A stretch of 64,000 nucleotides of DNA from Novosphingobium pentaromativorans US6-1. GTDB lineage: Bacteria > Pseudomonadota > Alphaproteobacteria > Sphingomonadales > Sphingomonadaceae. Positions 1-8,730 of the stretch are shown in pieces (position 1 is the first letter of the stretch; each line of letters opens with the position of its first letter). The notes under the pieces were generated by a model. It saw only the letters and a list, made by a program, of their open reading frames with translations. It made no database searches and had not been told where the DNA came from. A program made the translations under genes and the position numbers. The DNA lies in NCBI RefSeq assembly GCF_000767465.1, contig NZ_CP009291.1, forward strand, positions 1,178,001 to 1,242,000, read 5' to 3'.

Positions 1-292
1 TGGCACGACGCACGACGCCGCGGCGAACCACGGTGATCGAATCGATGTTCGGCGAGTACAGCGGGAAAACGCGTTCCACGCCTTCACCGAAGCTGATCTT
101 GCGGACGGTGAAGTTCGAACCCATGCCACGGTTCGAACGCGCGATGCACACGCCTTCGAAGTTCTGGACGCGAGTACGGGTACCTTCGACGACCTTCACA
201 CCGACGCGGACGGTATCGCCCGGACGGAACTCAGGGATATCCTTGCCGGCCTTGGCAATTTCCTCGGCCTCGATCTGCTGAATCAGGTTCAT
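1..292 (-). CDS. rplS: 50S ribosomal protein L19, C-terminus cut off by window edge
   Basis: L19 sits at the interface of the 50S and 30S subunits. The visible N-terminal 97 codons read [14 protein letters not shown], then a [18 protein letters not shown] stretch, the [19 protein letters not shown] core and [13 protein letters not shown], all typical of L19. The gene runs off the left edge. Its ATG overlaps the trmD stop in an ATGA junction, so the two are translationally coupled, as in the widespread rpsP-rimM-trmD-rplS operon. Confidence 0.97.
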   Translation of the reverse strand, partial: MNLIQQIEAEEIAKAGKDIPEFRPGDTVRVGVKVVEGTRTRVQNFEGVCIARSNRGMGSNFTVRKISFGEGVERVFPLYSPNIDSITVVRRGVVRRA

Positions 293-1035
293 GAACCCAA
301 ATCCTCATCTTTGTGCCGCGCGCCAGAGGCAGACTGGTCCCGAGCGCCCCTATGACGCTCCCAAAGGTCCGGTCTGCGTAACCGTGTGTCTTCCTCCGCC
401 TTTTGTTTCCGCCAGGCGGCGATCTTCGCATGATCCCCCGATCGCAGCACTTCAGGGATCGTGCGCCCTTCCCACTCGGTGGGTCGGGTATAGTGCGGAT
501 ACTCGAGAAGACCGTCCTCGAACGATTCCTCGGCCCCGCTGGAAGCCGCGCCCATTACGCCGGGAAGCAGGCGAATGCAAGCGTCCAGCAGCATCAGGGC
601 CGCAGGTTCTCCGCCAGACAGGACGATATCGCCGACCGACACCTGCTCCACGTTGCGTCCCTCGAAGATCCGCTCGTCAAAGCCCTCGAACCGGCCGCAC
701 AGGATGGTCACGCCCGGCCCGGCCGCAAGCTCGCGCACCCGGGCCTGCGAAATCGGGCGGCCGCGCGGCGTCATAGCGATCACCGGGGCCTCGGGGCTGA
801 GGCTGCGCGCATGGTCGATGGCGGCGGCCAGAACGTCGGCCTTGAGAACCATGCCCGCGCCACCGCCGGCAGGCGTATCGTCGACCGTGCGGTGCTTGTC
901 CCTGGCGAAGTCGCGGATCTGCACCGTCTCGATCGACCACTTGCCTTCGGCCAGTCCGCGCCCGGCAAGCGAAATGCCGAGGGGGCCCGGAAACATGTCA
1001 GGATAAAGTGTGAGGACGGTGGCCGCGAATGTCAT
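289..1035 (-). CDS. trmD: tRNA (guanine-N1)-methyltransferase TrmD
   Basis: TrmD methylates G37 of tRNAs that read CNN codons, using S-adenosylmethionine, and so prevents frameshifting. The protein (about 248 aa, normal length) starts [15 protein letters not shown] and has the conserved [14 protein letters not shown] segment, [11 protein letters not shown], the SAM-binding trefoil-knot stretch [14 protein letters not shown] and the C-terminal HYTRPTEW. I chose the ATG at 1035 because the family begins just before the TLYPDMFPG strand; an ATG at 1053 would add six residues. The gene is separated from rimM by about 1.5 kb of unrelated genes, which is unusual for this operon. Confidence 0.96.
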   Translation of the reverse strand: MTFAATVLTLYPDMFPGPLGISLAGRGLAEGKWSIETVQIRDFARDKHRTVDDTPAGGGAGMVLKADVLAAAIDHARSLSPEAPVIAMTPRGRPISQARVRELAAGPGVTILCGRFEGFDERIFEGRNVEQVSVGDIVLSGGEPAALMLLDACIRLLPGVMGAASSGAEESFEDGLLEYPHYTRPTEWEGRTIPEVLRSGDHAKIAAWRKQKAEEDTRLRRPDLWERHRGARDQSASGARHKDEDLGS

Positions 1036-1090
1036 GGCCGCGGCAAAGCCCAAATCGGCAGCGCGGGCAAGAGGCGCGGACGCGAAAATG

Positions 1091-2005
1091 TCACAAGGGC
1101 TTGAAGATCCGGTCAGGCAAGAGACCGCGACAGGCTTCGAGTTCCTCCAGCAGCCATTCGCGCAGGCGCTCGATCTTGCGTACCCCGACGCGGTTGACCG
1201 GATGGACCAGCCAGTGTGCGCTTCCCGGCATATAGAGTGTATCGAAGGGCTGGATCAGCCGCCCGCTCTCCAACTCTGCCTGCCAGAACAGCGGGGACAT
1301 CAGAGCCACGCCGTAACTTTCCCGGACGATGCTCGCTTCCTGGGACTGGTTGTCCATGACGATGCCGCGGCGCGGCGCGAGCTTCGCTTCCACCCCGGCA
1401 GCAGCGAACCACCCGGCCCACCCGGCATCGTTCGGCGCGAGCCGCTCGGCGCGCAGGAGATCCTCAGGCCTGCCGATCGCATTCGCCTCAAGGAATTCGC
1501 GCGTGCAGATCGGCGTGAAGTGCTGCCGGAACAGGAACGTGCTGCGCAGCCCCTCCCAGACGCCGGAACCCGCGCGGATCGCCACGTCGAAAGACGAATT
1601 GCCCAGATCGATCGTCTCGTTCGCCAGCGACAGGCGCACCGCCAGGTCCGGAAAACGCATCTGGAAGCGGCCGATGCGCCCGCTCAACCAGACGCTGCCG
1701 AGCGAGATCGCGGCATTGATCGCAAGGACCTCGTGATCCTCCTCCCTCAGCGCCGCGAAGGCGTCCGCCATGCCGGCAAAGGCTGCCGTGACGGCCGGGA
1801 GCAAACGGTGCCCCGCCTCGGACAGGCGCACCCTGCCCTTCTCGCGCACGAAAAGAGAGCGGCCAAGACGATCCTCCAACTGGCGCACCTGATAGCTGAC
1901 CGCAGCCTGCGTCATCCCGAGTTCCTCTGCCGCGCGCGAGAAATTCTCGAGGCGACCTGCGGCTTCGAAGGCGCGCACGGCACTGAGCGGAGGAAGCGGT
2001 TCCAT
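1091..2005 (-). CDS. LysR-family transcriptional regulator (GcvA-like)
   Basis: A 304-aa LysR regulator. Residues 1-60 form the winged helix-turn-helix ([27 protein letters not shown] then [14 protein letters not shown]), followed by the type 2 periplasmic-binding-like effector domain. The start [16 protein letters not shown] and the pattern of the effector domain are those of the GcvA/AmpR subgroup. It is transcribed towards trmD and divergently from the small gene at 2119. A 15-bp palindrome lies 10 bp upstream of its ATG, fitting autoregulation and control of the divergent gene. The effector cannot be named from sequence. Confidence 0.9.
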   Translation of the reverse strand: MEPLPPLSAVRAFEAAGRLENFSRAAEELGMTQAAVSYQVRQLEDRLGRSLFVREKGRVRLSEAGHRLLPAVTAAFAGMADAFAALREEDHEVLAINAAISLGSVWLSGRIGRFQMRFPDLAVRLSLANETIDLGNSSFDVAIRAGSGVWEGLRSTFLFRQHFTPICTREFLEANAIGRPEDLLRAERLAPNDAGWAGWFAAAGVEAKLAPRRGIVMDNQSQEASIVRESYGVALMSPLFWQAELESGRLIQPFDTLYMPGSAHWLVHPVNRVGVRKIERLREWLLEELEACRGLLPDRIFKPL

Positions 2006-2014
2006 GCTGCAATC

Positions 2015-2029
2015 ATAAGCCAGCCTTAT
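2015..2029. promoter_or_regulatory. candidate LysR operator (interrupted palindrome)
   Basis: ATAAG-CCAGC-CTTAT is a perfect 5-bp inverted repeat with a 5-bp spacer, and it fits the T-N11-A form of LysR boxes. It lies between the divergent lysR (start 2005) and the small gene at 2119. Assignment to this LysR protein is by position only. Confidence 0.45.
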
Positions 2030-2118
2030 ACCCTTCGCCAGTCCTTTTGTTGGCTTCGCAGCGCTCCGGGGAGCATCACGATCGGGTCAGAACAACCCTC
2101 CAGGCAAGGAGCAGAACC

Positions 2119-2439
2119 ATGCAGGACGATCACTTCATCAGGAATTGGAACGCCAGCCGCATCAGCTTCACCGGCGAGCGCACGCCGGCACTGTCGCGGC
2201 TGGTACGCCGCTTTCATCGCCGCCCTCAAGCCAAGGATGCAATAGGCAAGGCTTATGGAGCCTGCAAGGAAACGGCACTTGCCCGCAAGGCCCGCCTGAC
2301 CGGCATCGCCCTAATCGGGGGCATGTCGGCCGGAACCAGCCTCGCCGTGCTTCTGCTTGGGCTTGCCGCGATGACTTACCCGCTGGCCGGTCATGCCGTC
2401 AGCGCTGCGCAGGCTGGTTGCGCAGGCACCCTGGCCTGA
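2119..2439 (+). CDS. small hypothetical protein with one membrane segment
   Basis: A 106-aa protein of unknown function. It has a basic N-terminal half (MQDDHFIRNWNASRISFTGE, then an arginine-rich stretch), and residues about 65-90 form one hydrophobic segment (ALIGGMSAGTSLAVLLLGLA). The ATG at 2119 is preceded by AAGGA with good spacing, which supports it as a real gene although the reading frame stays open to 2047. It is divergent from the LysR gene and may be its target. No family was recognised. Confidence 0.6.
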   Translation: MQDDHFIRNWNASRISFTGERTPALSRLVRRFHRRPQAKDAIGKAYGACKETALARKARLTGIALIGGMSAGTSLAVLLLGLAAMTYPLAGHAVSAAQAGCAGTLA

Positions 2440-2490
2440 AACGGCGCACTGGTGCGCGCCAGGGCGTTGGTCAGTTCGGGGAAAACGAAG

Positions 2491-2515
2491 AAGGCCGCGC
2501 ACGGTGCGCGGCCTT
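2491..2515 (-). terminator. rho-independent terminator after rimM
   Basis: A perfect 10-bp stem (AAGGCCGCGC paired with GCGCGGCCTT) with a 5-nt loop starts 8 bp beyond the rimM stop. On the minus strand it is followed by CTTCGTTTTC. It separates rimM from the LysR/trmD segment and also faces the plus-strand small gene ending at 2439. Confidence 0.8.
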
Positions 2516-2522
2516 CCCCTGT

Positions 2523-3032
2523 TCATTCTTCCGCAAAAGCGGCGGCGATCACCAGCTTCTCGTGATCCCATTCGGGCACGGCTGCCTCGATCATCGGCAC
2601 CATGAAGCGGCGGCGCTTGCCATCTTCGCCAGGAGGTCGCTCGATCTCGACGACGTCGCCGGCTCCGAAGTTCTCCACCGCGACACAGGTACCCAGCGCT
2701 TCACCCGTATCGGAAACCGCAGCCAGACCGATGAGATCCGCGAAGTAGTACTCGCCATCCTCCAGCTCGGGCATCGCCGAGCGAGGCACGGTGAGCGCGG
2801 TACCGCGCAACTTTTCGGCGGCATTGCGGTCGGCGACTTCCTCGAAGCGGGCGATAGCACCGCCCTTTCCGTCATCGCGCAGCTTCTTGAGCGTAAGGGT
2901 CGAATCGTTGAAGGCGCGGTAGCGCTTGAGCGCCGCCACGCCTTCACCGAACAGCTTGAGGCGGACTTCGCCCGTCACGCCGTGGGCGCCGGAAACGGCA
3001 GCCAGCGTGACGGTGCGGTCGTTATCAGCCAC
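2523..3032 (-). CDS. rimM: 16S rRNA processing protein RimM
   Basis: RimM binds ribosomal protein S19 in the 30S head and assists maturation of the 3' domain of 16S rRNA. The 169-aa product has the N-terminal beta-barrel (VTLAAVSGAHGVTGEVRLKLF, with the usual G-x-HG-xGE-x-R pattern) and a C-terminal PRC-barrel (ELEDGEYYFADLIGLAV-like, then FMVPMIEAAVPEWD). It follows rpsP by 19 bp on the same strand and ends in a strong terminator. Confidence 0.95.
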   Translation of the reverse strand: MADNDRTVTLAAVSGAHGVTGEVRLKLFGEGVAALKRYRAFNDSTLTLKKLRDDGKGGAIARFEEVADRNAAEKLRGTALTVPRSAMPELEDGEYYFADLIGLAAVSDTGEALGTCVAVENFGAGDVVEIERPPGEDGKRRRFMVPMIEAAVPEWDHEKLVIAAAFAEE

Positions 3033-3051
3033 AGGTCGGTCCTATGCGGAC

Positions 3052-3495
3052 TCAGCCCTCGGTCTGTTCCTCGGTCGCTTCGGCAGCGGGAGCTTCTTCG
3101 GCAGCCGGTGCTTCCTCGGCGGGTGCTTCTGCAGCAGCCTTGGCAGCCTCTTCGGCCTCACGCAGCTTCTCGGCCTTTTCTTCGGCGCGATCCTTGGCCT
3201 TCTGGCCCGGCTCACCCTTCTGCGGGTTGCTGGTCGCGGCGCGTTCCTTGATGCCGGCCTTGTCGAGCATACGGGCAACGCGGTCGGTCGGCTGGGCGCC
3301 AACGCCGAGCCAGTAGCGCACGCGGTCTTCGTTCAGGCGAACGCGGTTCTCGTCGTCCTTGGCGAGCAGCGGGTTGTAGGTGCCAACCTGCTCGAGATAC
3401 TTGCCGTCGCGCGGAGCGCGCGAGTTGGACACGACGACCTTGTAGTACGGGCGCTTCTTGGCACCACCGCGCGAAAGACGGATAGCTACGGACAT
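3052..3495 (-). CDS. rpsP: 30S ribosomal protein S16 with long acidic-alanine tail
   Basis: S16 is an early 30S assembly protein. Residues 1-80 are the conserved core ([20 protein letters not shown], then YNPLL and [14 protein letters not shown]). The remaining 65 or so residues are a low-complexity Ala/Glu/Lys tail ([22 protein letters not shown]), so the protein is 147 aa against about 80-90 in E. coli. Such tails are common in sphingomonads and their role is not known. It lies downstream of ffh and upstream of rimM. Confidence 0.96.
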   Translation of the reverse strand: MSVAIRLSRGGAKKRPYYKVVVSNSRAPRDGKYLEQVGTYNPLLAKDDENRVRLNEDRVRYWLGVGAQPTDRVARMLDKAGIKERAATSNPQKGEPGQKAKDRAEEKAEKLREAEEAAKAAAEAPAEEAPAAEEAPAAEATEEQTEG

Positions 3496-3526
3496 TCTTC
3501 TACCTTTCTGTCAAATTCTGTAAAAA

Positions 3527-4984
3527 TTACTTCTTCAAAAACTTGCTGAGATCGGGCTGACCGGCTCCGCCGAGCCCTGGCAACCCGCCCGCGCCGGGAC
3601 CGAGGCCCTTACCGCCGAGACCCGGCATGGCGCCGTCGAGGCCGCCCTTGCCGAACATCGCGGCAAGCCCCTTGAGGCCGCCCATCTTCTTGATCTGCTT
3701 CATGGCCTTGGACATCTCCATGTGCATTTTCAGCAGCTTGTTGACGTCCTGGACCTGGGTACCCGAACCATTGGCGACGCGGATCTTGCGCTTGGCGTTG
3801 AGCAGCGCGGGATTCGCCCGCTCCTTGGGCGTCATCGAACCGATGATCGCGTCCATGCGCAGCAGGACCTTGTCGTCCATGCCCGACTGCTGCATCGCCG
3901 CCTTGGCCTTCTTCATGCCCGGCATCATCCCGGCCAGCATGCCAAGACCGCCCATGTTCTGCATCTGGCGCAGCTGGGTGCGCAGGTCGTTCATGTCGAA
4001 CTTGCCCTGCTCCATGCGCTTGGCCAGCGCTTCGGCTTCCTCGACCTTGACCGATTCGGCGGCCTTCTCGACGAGGCTGACGACATCGCCCATGCCAAGG
4101 ATGCGGTTGGCAACGCGGCTCGGGTGGAACACCTCGATCGCATCGGCCTTTTCACCGGTACCGGCGAACTTGATCGGCTTGCCGGTAACCGCGCGCATCG
4201 AGAGCGCGGCACCGCCGCGGGCATCGCCGTCCATGCGGGTCAGCACGACGCCGGTCAGATCCACTTCGCCCGCGAAGCTCTGCGCGACGTTGACAGCGTC
4301 CTGGCCGGTCAGCGAGTCGACGACGAGCAAGGTCTCACGCGGGTTCGAGATGGCGGCAACCGCCTTCATCTCGTCCATGAGCTGCTGGTCGACGTGGAGA
4401 CGGCCGGCGGTGTCGAGCAGGAGGACGTCGATCGCCTGCAGCTTCGCCGACTGCATCGCGCGGGTGGCGATCTCGGTGGGCTGCTGTCCGGCGATGATCG
4501 GCAGGGTGGCAACGCCGACCTGCTCGCCCAGAACCTTGAGCTGTTCCTGGGCAGCCGGACGGTTGACGTCGAGCGAGGCCATCATCGCCTTCTTGCCGTG
4601 CTTCTCCTTGAGCAGCTTGGCGATCTTGGCAGTGCTGGTGGTCTTGCCCGAGCCCTGGAGGCCGACCATCATAATGACGACCGGCGGAGAAGCGTTGAGG
4701 TCGAGCTCCGGCGTCGTATCGCCGCCGAGCATTTCCACCAGGGCGTCGTTGACGATCTTGACGACCTGCTGGCCCGGCGTGACCGAGCGCAGGACCGACT
4801 GGCCTACCGCCTTTTCAGTGACCTGATCGACGAAACGGCGAACGACCGGGAGGGCGACGTCGGCCTCGAGCAGCGCGATGCGCACTTCGCGCATGGCATC
4901 GCGAACGTCCTGCTCCTTGAGCGCGCCGCGACCACGCAGCTTGTCGAACACGCCGCCGAGACGATCGGAAAGGCTGTCGAACAT
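3527..4984 (-). CDS. ffh: signal recognition particle protein Ffh
   Basis: Ffh is the SRP54 GTPase that binds 4.5S RNA and signal sequences and docks on FtsY for co-translational membrane insertion. The 485-aa product has the N domain (1-95), the G domain with P-loop GLQGSGKTT at 108-116, DTAGRLHVD and TRMDGDARGGAALS, and the methionine-rich M domain (about 300-430), then a Gly-rich tail. I chose the ATG at 4984 (MFDSLSDRLGGVF), which has GGAG about 10 bp upstream; a longer frame to 5074 would run into the terminator hairpins. Confidence 0.97.
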   Translation of the reverse strand: MFDSLSDRLGGVFDKLRGRGALKEQDVRDAMREVRIALLEADVALPVVRRFVDQVTEKAVGQSVLRSVTPGQQVVKIVNDALVEMLGGDTTPELDLNASPPVVIMMVGLQGSGKTTSTAKIAKLLKEKHGKKAMMASLDVNRPAAQEQLKVLGEQVGVATLPIIAGQQPTEIATRAMQSAKLQAIDVLLLDTAGRLHVDQQLMDEMKAVAAISNPRETLLVVDSLTGQDAVNVAQSFAGEVDLTGVVLTRMDGDARGGAALSMRAVTGKPIKFAGTGEKADAIEVFHPSRVANRILGMGDVVSLVEKAAESVKVEEAEALAKRMEQGKFDMNDLRTQLRQMQNMGGLGMLAGMMPGMKKAKAAMQQSGMDDKVLLRMDAIIGSMTPKERANPALLNAKRKIRVANGSGTQVQDVNKLLKMHMEMSKAMKQIKKMGGLKGLAAMFGKGGLDGAMPGLGGKGLGPGAGGLPGLGGAGQPDLSKFLKK

Positions 4985-5032
4985 GGCCAAACTCCACTTT
5001 TGGCAAGCCATCGGCCTGCCAGAACGCCGAAA

Positions 5033-5064
5033 ACGCCGGTAGGCGAAACCTCGCTGACCGGCGT
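5033..5064 (-). terminator. second of two tandem terminators after tRNA-Ala
   Basis: A hairpin with ACGCCGGT paired to ACCGGCGT, an internal GCGA/TCGC stem and a 4-nt loop (GGTT on the minus strand), followed on the minus strand by TTTT. It is a near copy of the hairpin at 5086-5117. It lies between tRNA-Ala and ffh. Confidence 0.65.
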
Positions 5065-5085
5065 GTCGTGACAATTACGCGAAAA

Positions 5086-5117
5086 ACGCCGGCGGACGAA
5101 ACCTCGTCGGCCAGCGT
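5086..5117 (-). terminator. first of two tandem terminators after tRNA-Ala
   Basis: The hairpin pairs ACGCCGGC with GCCAGCGT (one mismatch) around an inner GACGA/TCGTC stem and the same 4-nt loop as its neighbour; on the minus strand TTTTT follows. It begins about 30 bp past the tRNA 3' end, where a tRNA terminator is expected. The two hairpins form an imperfect tandem repeat of about 51 bp (5029-5130). Confidence 0.7.
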
Positions 5118-5148
5118 ATCGCTATCACGCGAAACTCATATGTCGAAA

Positions 5149-5224
<76 letters not shown>

Positions 5225-5394
5225 GTCCATTTCAGCAGATCGAGCCTGGGAGGTTCGATCCGTTTCCCTTGCGTCAACCTTCGCTTCCGCTTGGGAGGCC
5301 GCCCTCTAGTGGGGGCATTCCCGGTTGGCAAGAGAGAAATTTGCGAGCGCGGAATTTTTTTGTCCGCGCTCGCCAATTCCTTCACGCAGCGCGC

Positions 5395-5715
5395 TTACTC
5401 GTCGCGATCGTCGTCGTCGCCACCGCCGCCGATGCCGAGATCGTCGTCGCCGCCGAGGTCGACGTCGTTGTCGGGCGAATCGCCGTCGTCATCGATGTCG
5501 AGATCGTCATCGGCCAGATCGGAATCCTCCTGCTCGGGGGCTTCCTTCTTCTGGACTTCCTCATAGGGAATCGGCTGCTTCGACTTCAGCACCGGTTCCG
5601 GATGCCACTCGTTGCCGCACTCAATGCAGGTAACCGGGTCGTCCTTGCCCAGGTCATAAAAGCGCGTGCCGCATTTCGGGCAGCCGTGCTTGGCGCCCCA
5701 CTCAGGCTTTGCCAT
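5395..5715 (-). CDS. TIGR02300/FYDLN_acid family zinc-ribbon protein
   Basis: A 106-aa alphaproteobacterial protein of unknown function. Residues 1-36 hold two CxxC pairs (CPKC and CIEC) of a rubredoxin-like zinc ribbon around the signature GTRFYDLGKDDPVTC. The rest is an extremely acidic Asp/Glu/Gly tail (DDDLDIDDDGD, GGDDDLGIGGGGDDDD). It is divergent from aroA. The family is recognisable from the FYDLN-type motif, but no biochemical role is established. Confidence 0.9.
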   Translation of the reverse strand: MAKPEWGAKHGCPKCGTRFYDLGKDDPVTCIECGNEWHPEPVLKSKQPIPYEEVQKKEAPEQEDSDLADDDLDIDDDGDSPDNDVDLGGDDDLGIGGGGDDDDRDE

Positions 5716-5896
5716 GAAACGTCCTCATCTTTCCGGCCCGAAGGAGCCGGGCGTAAATTCCGTGTCTTGATGGTGGGACAGGCGCGCAAAATCAAGCATG
5801 CCGGCCGCATCAGGGCGCGCGCCTTGCCATAGGCGGCCCGCGCTGTCAAAAGCCGCGCGATTTTGCAGCCCCTGATAGTCCGAAAGAAGTTCCATC

Positions 5897-7249
5897 GTGA
5901 GCCACGCCGACGCCGCCGCCATGCGCCCCCGCCGCTTCCTGCCAACCGGCCCGCTCAAGGGCAGGATTCGCGTCCCCGGAGACAAGTCGATCAGCCACCG
6001 CTCCATCATGCTGGGTGCGCTGGCCGTGGGTGAAACCCGCGTGACCGGCCTGCTGGAGGGCGAGGACGTGCTGGCAACGGCTGCAGCGATGCGGGCGATG
6101 GGCGCCTCGGTCGAACGCGTCGGCAACAGCGAATCTGGCGGCGAATGGGTAGTCAACGGCGTAGGCGTGGGCGCCCTGCTCCAGCCCGAGGCCCCGCTGG
6201 ACATGGGCAATTCGGGCACTTCGACCCGCCTGCTGATGGGCCTGATCGCCAGCCACCCGATCACCGCCACCTTCATCGGCGATGCCAGCCTGTCGAAGCG
6301 CCCGATGGGCCGCGTCATCACGCCGCTCTCGCAGATGGGCGCCAGCTTCGAAGCGAGCGAGGGCGGGCGCCTGCCGCTGATCCTCAAGGGGACGTCGCCC
6401 GCGGTGCCGATCACGTATCGCCTGCCGGTCGCCTCTGCGCAGGTAAAGAGCGCGGTCCTGCTCGCGGGCCTGAACACGCCGGGCAGGACGACGGTCATCG
6501 AACCCGTACCCACGCGCGACCATTCCGAACGCATGCTCAAGGGATTTGGCGCGCAGCTCGAGGTCGAAGTCGAACCGGACGGCACGCGCATCATCACCGT
6601 GACCGGCGAAGCGGAACTTCGGCCGCAAGTCATCGACGTGCCGGGAGACCCCTCCTCTGCCGCGTTCTTCATCGTGGCCGCCCTCCTCGTTCCCGGCAGC
6701 GAAGTGCTGATCGAGAATGTCGGCCTCAATCCCACGCGCGCAGGCCTCGTTTCGGTCCTGCGCCAGATGGGCGGCGACATCACCGAGGTTAACCCGCGCG
6801 AAGTGGGCGGCGAGCCGGTCGCCGACCTGCTCGTCAAGCACTCGGTCCTCAAGGGCATCGACGTCGATCCGGAGATCGCGCCCGCCATGATCGACGAGTT
6901 CCCCGTCCTTTTCGTTGCTGCCTCGCTGGCCGAGGGCAAGACGACCACGAGCGGTCTCGACGAATTGCGTGTCAAGGAATCGGACCGCCTCGCCGTCATG
7001 GCCGCCGCGCTCACGGCAGCGGGTGCGCGCATCGAGGAGCGCGAGGACGGCCTCGTGATCGAAGGCACCGGCGGCGAAGCGCTCCCCGGCACGGAGGCGG
7101 CGATCGCCACGCACCTCGACCACCGAATTGCCATGTCGATGGCCGTGGCTGGCCTTGTCAGCCGTGGCGGCGTCGAAGTCGACGATACCCGTCCGATCGC
7201 CACCAGCTTCCCGGTTTTCGAATCGATGCTGGCCGGGCTGGTCGCATGA
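5897..7249 (+). CDS. aroA: 3-phosphoshikimate 1-carboxyvinyltransferase (EPSP synthase, class II type)
   Basis: AroA transfers enolpyruvate from PEP to shikimate-3-phosphate in chorismate synthesis. The 450-aa protein is colinear with the CP4-type class II enzymes: PGDKSISHR at 27-35, SAQVK, RDHSE, NPTR and LRVKESDR. At the position where CP4 has the glyphosate-insensitivity alanine (NAATG) this protein has glycine (NSGTS, Gly107). The start is a GTG at 5897 with GAAAGAAG upstream; an ATG at codon 9 is an alternative. Its stop overlaps the next gene (ATGA), so the two are coupled. Confidence 0.95.
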   Translation: MSHADAAAMRPRRFLPTGPLKGRIRVPGDKSISHRSIMLGALAVGETRVTGLLEGEDVLATAAAMRAMGASVERVGNSESGGEWVVNGVGVGALLQPEAPLDMGNSGTSTRLLMGLIASHPITATFIGDASLSKRPMGRVITPLSQMGASFEASEGGRLPLILKGTSPAVPITYRLPVASAQVKSAVLLAGLNTPGRTTVIEPVPTRDHSERMLKGFGAQLEVEVEPDGTRIITVTGEAELRPQVIDVPGDPSSAAFFIVAALLVPGSEVLIENVGLNPTRAGLVSVLRQMGGDITEVNPREVGGEPVADLLVKHSVLKGIDVDPEIAPAMIDEFPVLFVAASLAEGKTTTSGLDELRVKESDRLAVMAAALTAAGARIEEREDGLVIEGTGGEALPGTEAAIATHLDHRIAMSMAVAGLVSRGGVEVDDTRPIATSFPVFESMLAGLVA

Positions 7250-7527
7250 TCCTGCCCATTTCCTCGCAACTGGCGAACGTCATCGGCTTCGCGGGGACGG
7301 CCTGCATCGTCTTCGCCTATGCCTACATCACCGGCCGCGAGAGGCCGAACCCGTTCGTGCAGCACGGCGTGAACCTGCTGGGGGCCTGCCTGCTGACGAT
7401 TTCGCTGCTGGTAAACCTGAACCCTGCCTCGCTCGTGCTCGAGGGTTTCTGGGCCGCCATCGCAATCTGGGGCCTCGTCAAGGCCGTGCGCGATCGCTCG
7501 TCCGGCACCCGGGCAAGGCAGAACTAA
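7246..7527 (+). CDS. small membrane protein, CBU_0592-like family
   Basis: A 93-aa protein with three hydrophobic segments (about 8-28, 42-60 and 64-80). The arrangement [19 protein letters not shown], then [18 protein letters not shown] and [13 protein letters not shown], is that of CBU_0592-type small membrane proteins. The ATG lies within the aroA stop (4-bp overlap), so it is translated with aroA. Function unknown. Confidence 0.75.
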   Translation: MILPISSQLANVIGFAGTACIVFAYAYITGRERPNPFVQHGVNLLGACLLTISLLVNLNPASLVLEGFWAAIAIWGLVKAVRDRSSGTRARQN

Positions 7528-7580
7528 GCAATTCGGTAACCAGCCTCGCGTAGGGTCCCTTCAGAAGCAGGGGACTTTCG

Positions 7581-7838
7581 ATGCGACTGGCGCGACCCGG
7601 CGACGGGGACATTGTCAAGATGGCCGCTCACGCGGTCTGGCGCATGCGGCGTGCGATCGCCCAGGCCCCGCTACTTCTGCTTGTCCCCGCAACGCTGCTG
7701 ATCGCTGCGCTCACCGCCCCGCTCGGCGTGCTTGTGCCGCTGCTCGCCTGGCTTGTCCGACACTCCTGGAACTACGAAGCCGAACTGACCGAGCTTTATG
7801 GACGCGACAGCCCGGAACTGGACGATATCGCGCGCTGA
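7581..7838 (+). CDS. hypothetical protein with one membrane hairpin
   Basis: An 85-aa product with a basic N-terminus, a long hydrophobic stretch (about residues 28-58, probably one or two helices: LLLLVPATLLIAALTAP then LGVLVPLLAWLV) and an acidic C-terminus ending ELDDIAR. GCAGGGGA precedes the ATG. It lies between the aroA pair and cmk on the same strand. No family recognised. Confidence 0.55.
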   Translation: MRLARPGDGDIVKMAAHAVWRMRRAIAQAPLLLLVPATLLIAALTAPLGVLVPLLAWLVRHSWNYEAELTELYGRDSPELDDIAR

Positions 7839-7876
7839 CCTTGCCTAGCCTCGCGTGAAAGGCCAAAGGCAGCGCC

Positions 7877-8509
7877 ATGATTATTGCCGTCGACGGACCA
7901 ACCGCCTCGGGCAAGGGCACCATTGCCAGGGCCCTCGCCGCTCACTTCGGACTGCCGCATCTCGATACCGGCCTGCTCTACCGTGCCGTGGGCCGCCAGG
8001 TCATGCTGAACGGCGGCGACCCCGACGATGCCGAAGCCGCCCTTGCCGCCTGCGCCTTCCCCGACAGCCTGCTCGACGATCCCGAACTGCGCTCCGAAGC
8101 GACCGGGGGCCTTGCAAGCCGCGTTTCGATCCACCCACCGGTGCGCAGCGCGCTCTACGAACGCCAGCGCGCCTTCGCCCTGCAGCAGGGCGGCGCGGTG
8201 CTCGACGGCCGCGACATCGGCACCGTCATCGCCCCCGAGGCGGACGCCAAGCTGTTCATCGACGCCTCGGTCGAAGCCCGCGCCCAGCGCCGCTTCCTCG
8301 AAATGCAGGACCAGGGACGCGAGGTCTCGCTGGAGGCCATTGCCACCGACCTTGCCGCGCGCGACGAGCGTGACCGCAATCGCGCGGATTCGCCGCTCGT
8401 GGCGGCGAATGACGCAGTGCTGATCGACACATCCAGCCTGCGCCGCGAAGAGGCCATCGCCGCTGCCATCGCCGCCGTCGATGCGGCCATGGATCGCGCC
8501 CACGCCTGA
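7877..8509 (+). CDS. cmk: cytidylate kinase
   Basis: Cmk phosphorylates CMP and dCMP with ATP. The 210-aa protein has the P-loop GPTASGKGT at residues 7-15, the DTGLLYRAVG nucleoside-binding stretch, LDGRDIGTVIAPEADAKLFI and the R-x-x-R-F-LEMQ lid region. The aroA-cmk-rpsA order on one strand is conserved in alphaproteobacteria and supports the call. Confidence 0.95.
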   Translation: MIIAVDGPTASGKGTIARALAAHFGLPHLDTGLLYRAVGRQVMLNGGDPDDAEAALAACAFPDSLLDDPELRSEATGGLASRVSIHPPVRSALYERQRAFALQQGGAVLDGRDIGTVIAPEADAKLFIDASVEARAQRRFLEMQDQGREVSLEAIATDLAARDERDRNRADSPLVAANDAVLIDTSSLRREEAIAAAIAAVDAAMDRAHA

Positions 8510-8730
8510 AGGCCGCGCAAGGCCCCATTTCCCTTGCATTTTGCTCCCCCGGGGCGTAGTGGCCGCCGGTCCGATGGGTCCCTGCGACCTTGAGGACGCC
8601 GTGACCGGCATTCGGCCGCCGCGGCAGTTCGGCCCTTTGGCCCGGTCATCGCATGGGGCGATGAGCGGAGAAAAGACCGGCGGATTCAACCGCCTGGCCG
8701 GAAAAATCGTTGAACAGGAAAGACCTGATA

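Noticed and set aside
403..1104. plus-strand open frames opposite trmD
   Set aside because: They have no recognisable family and lie antisense to an intact trmD.
5029..5130. a riboswitch upstream of ffh
   Set aside because: The two hairpins look like terminators, each followed by T residues, and are placed right after a tRNA gene; no ligand-binding RNA class was recognisable.
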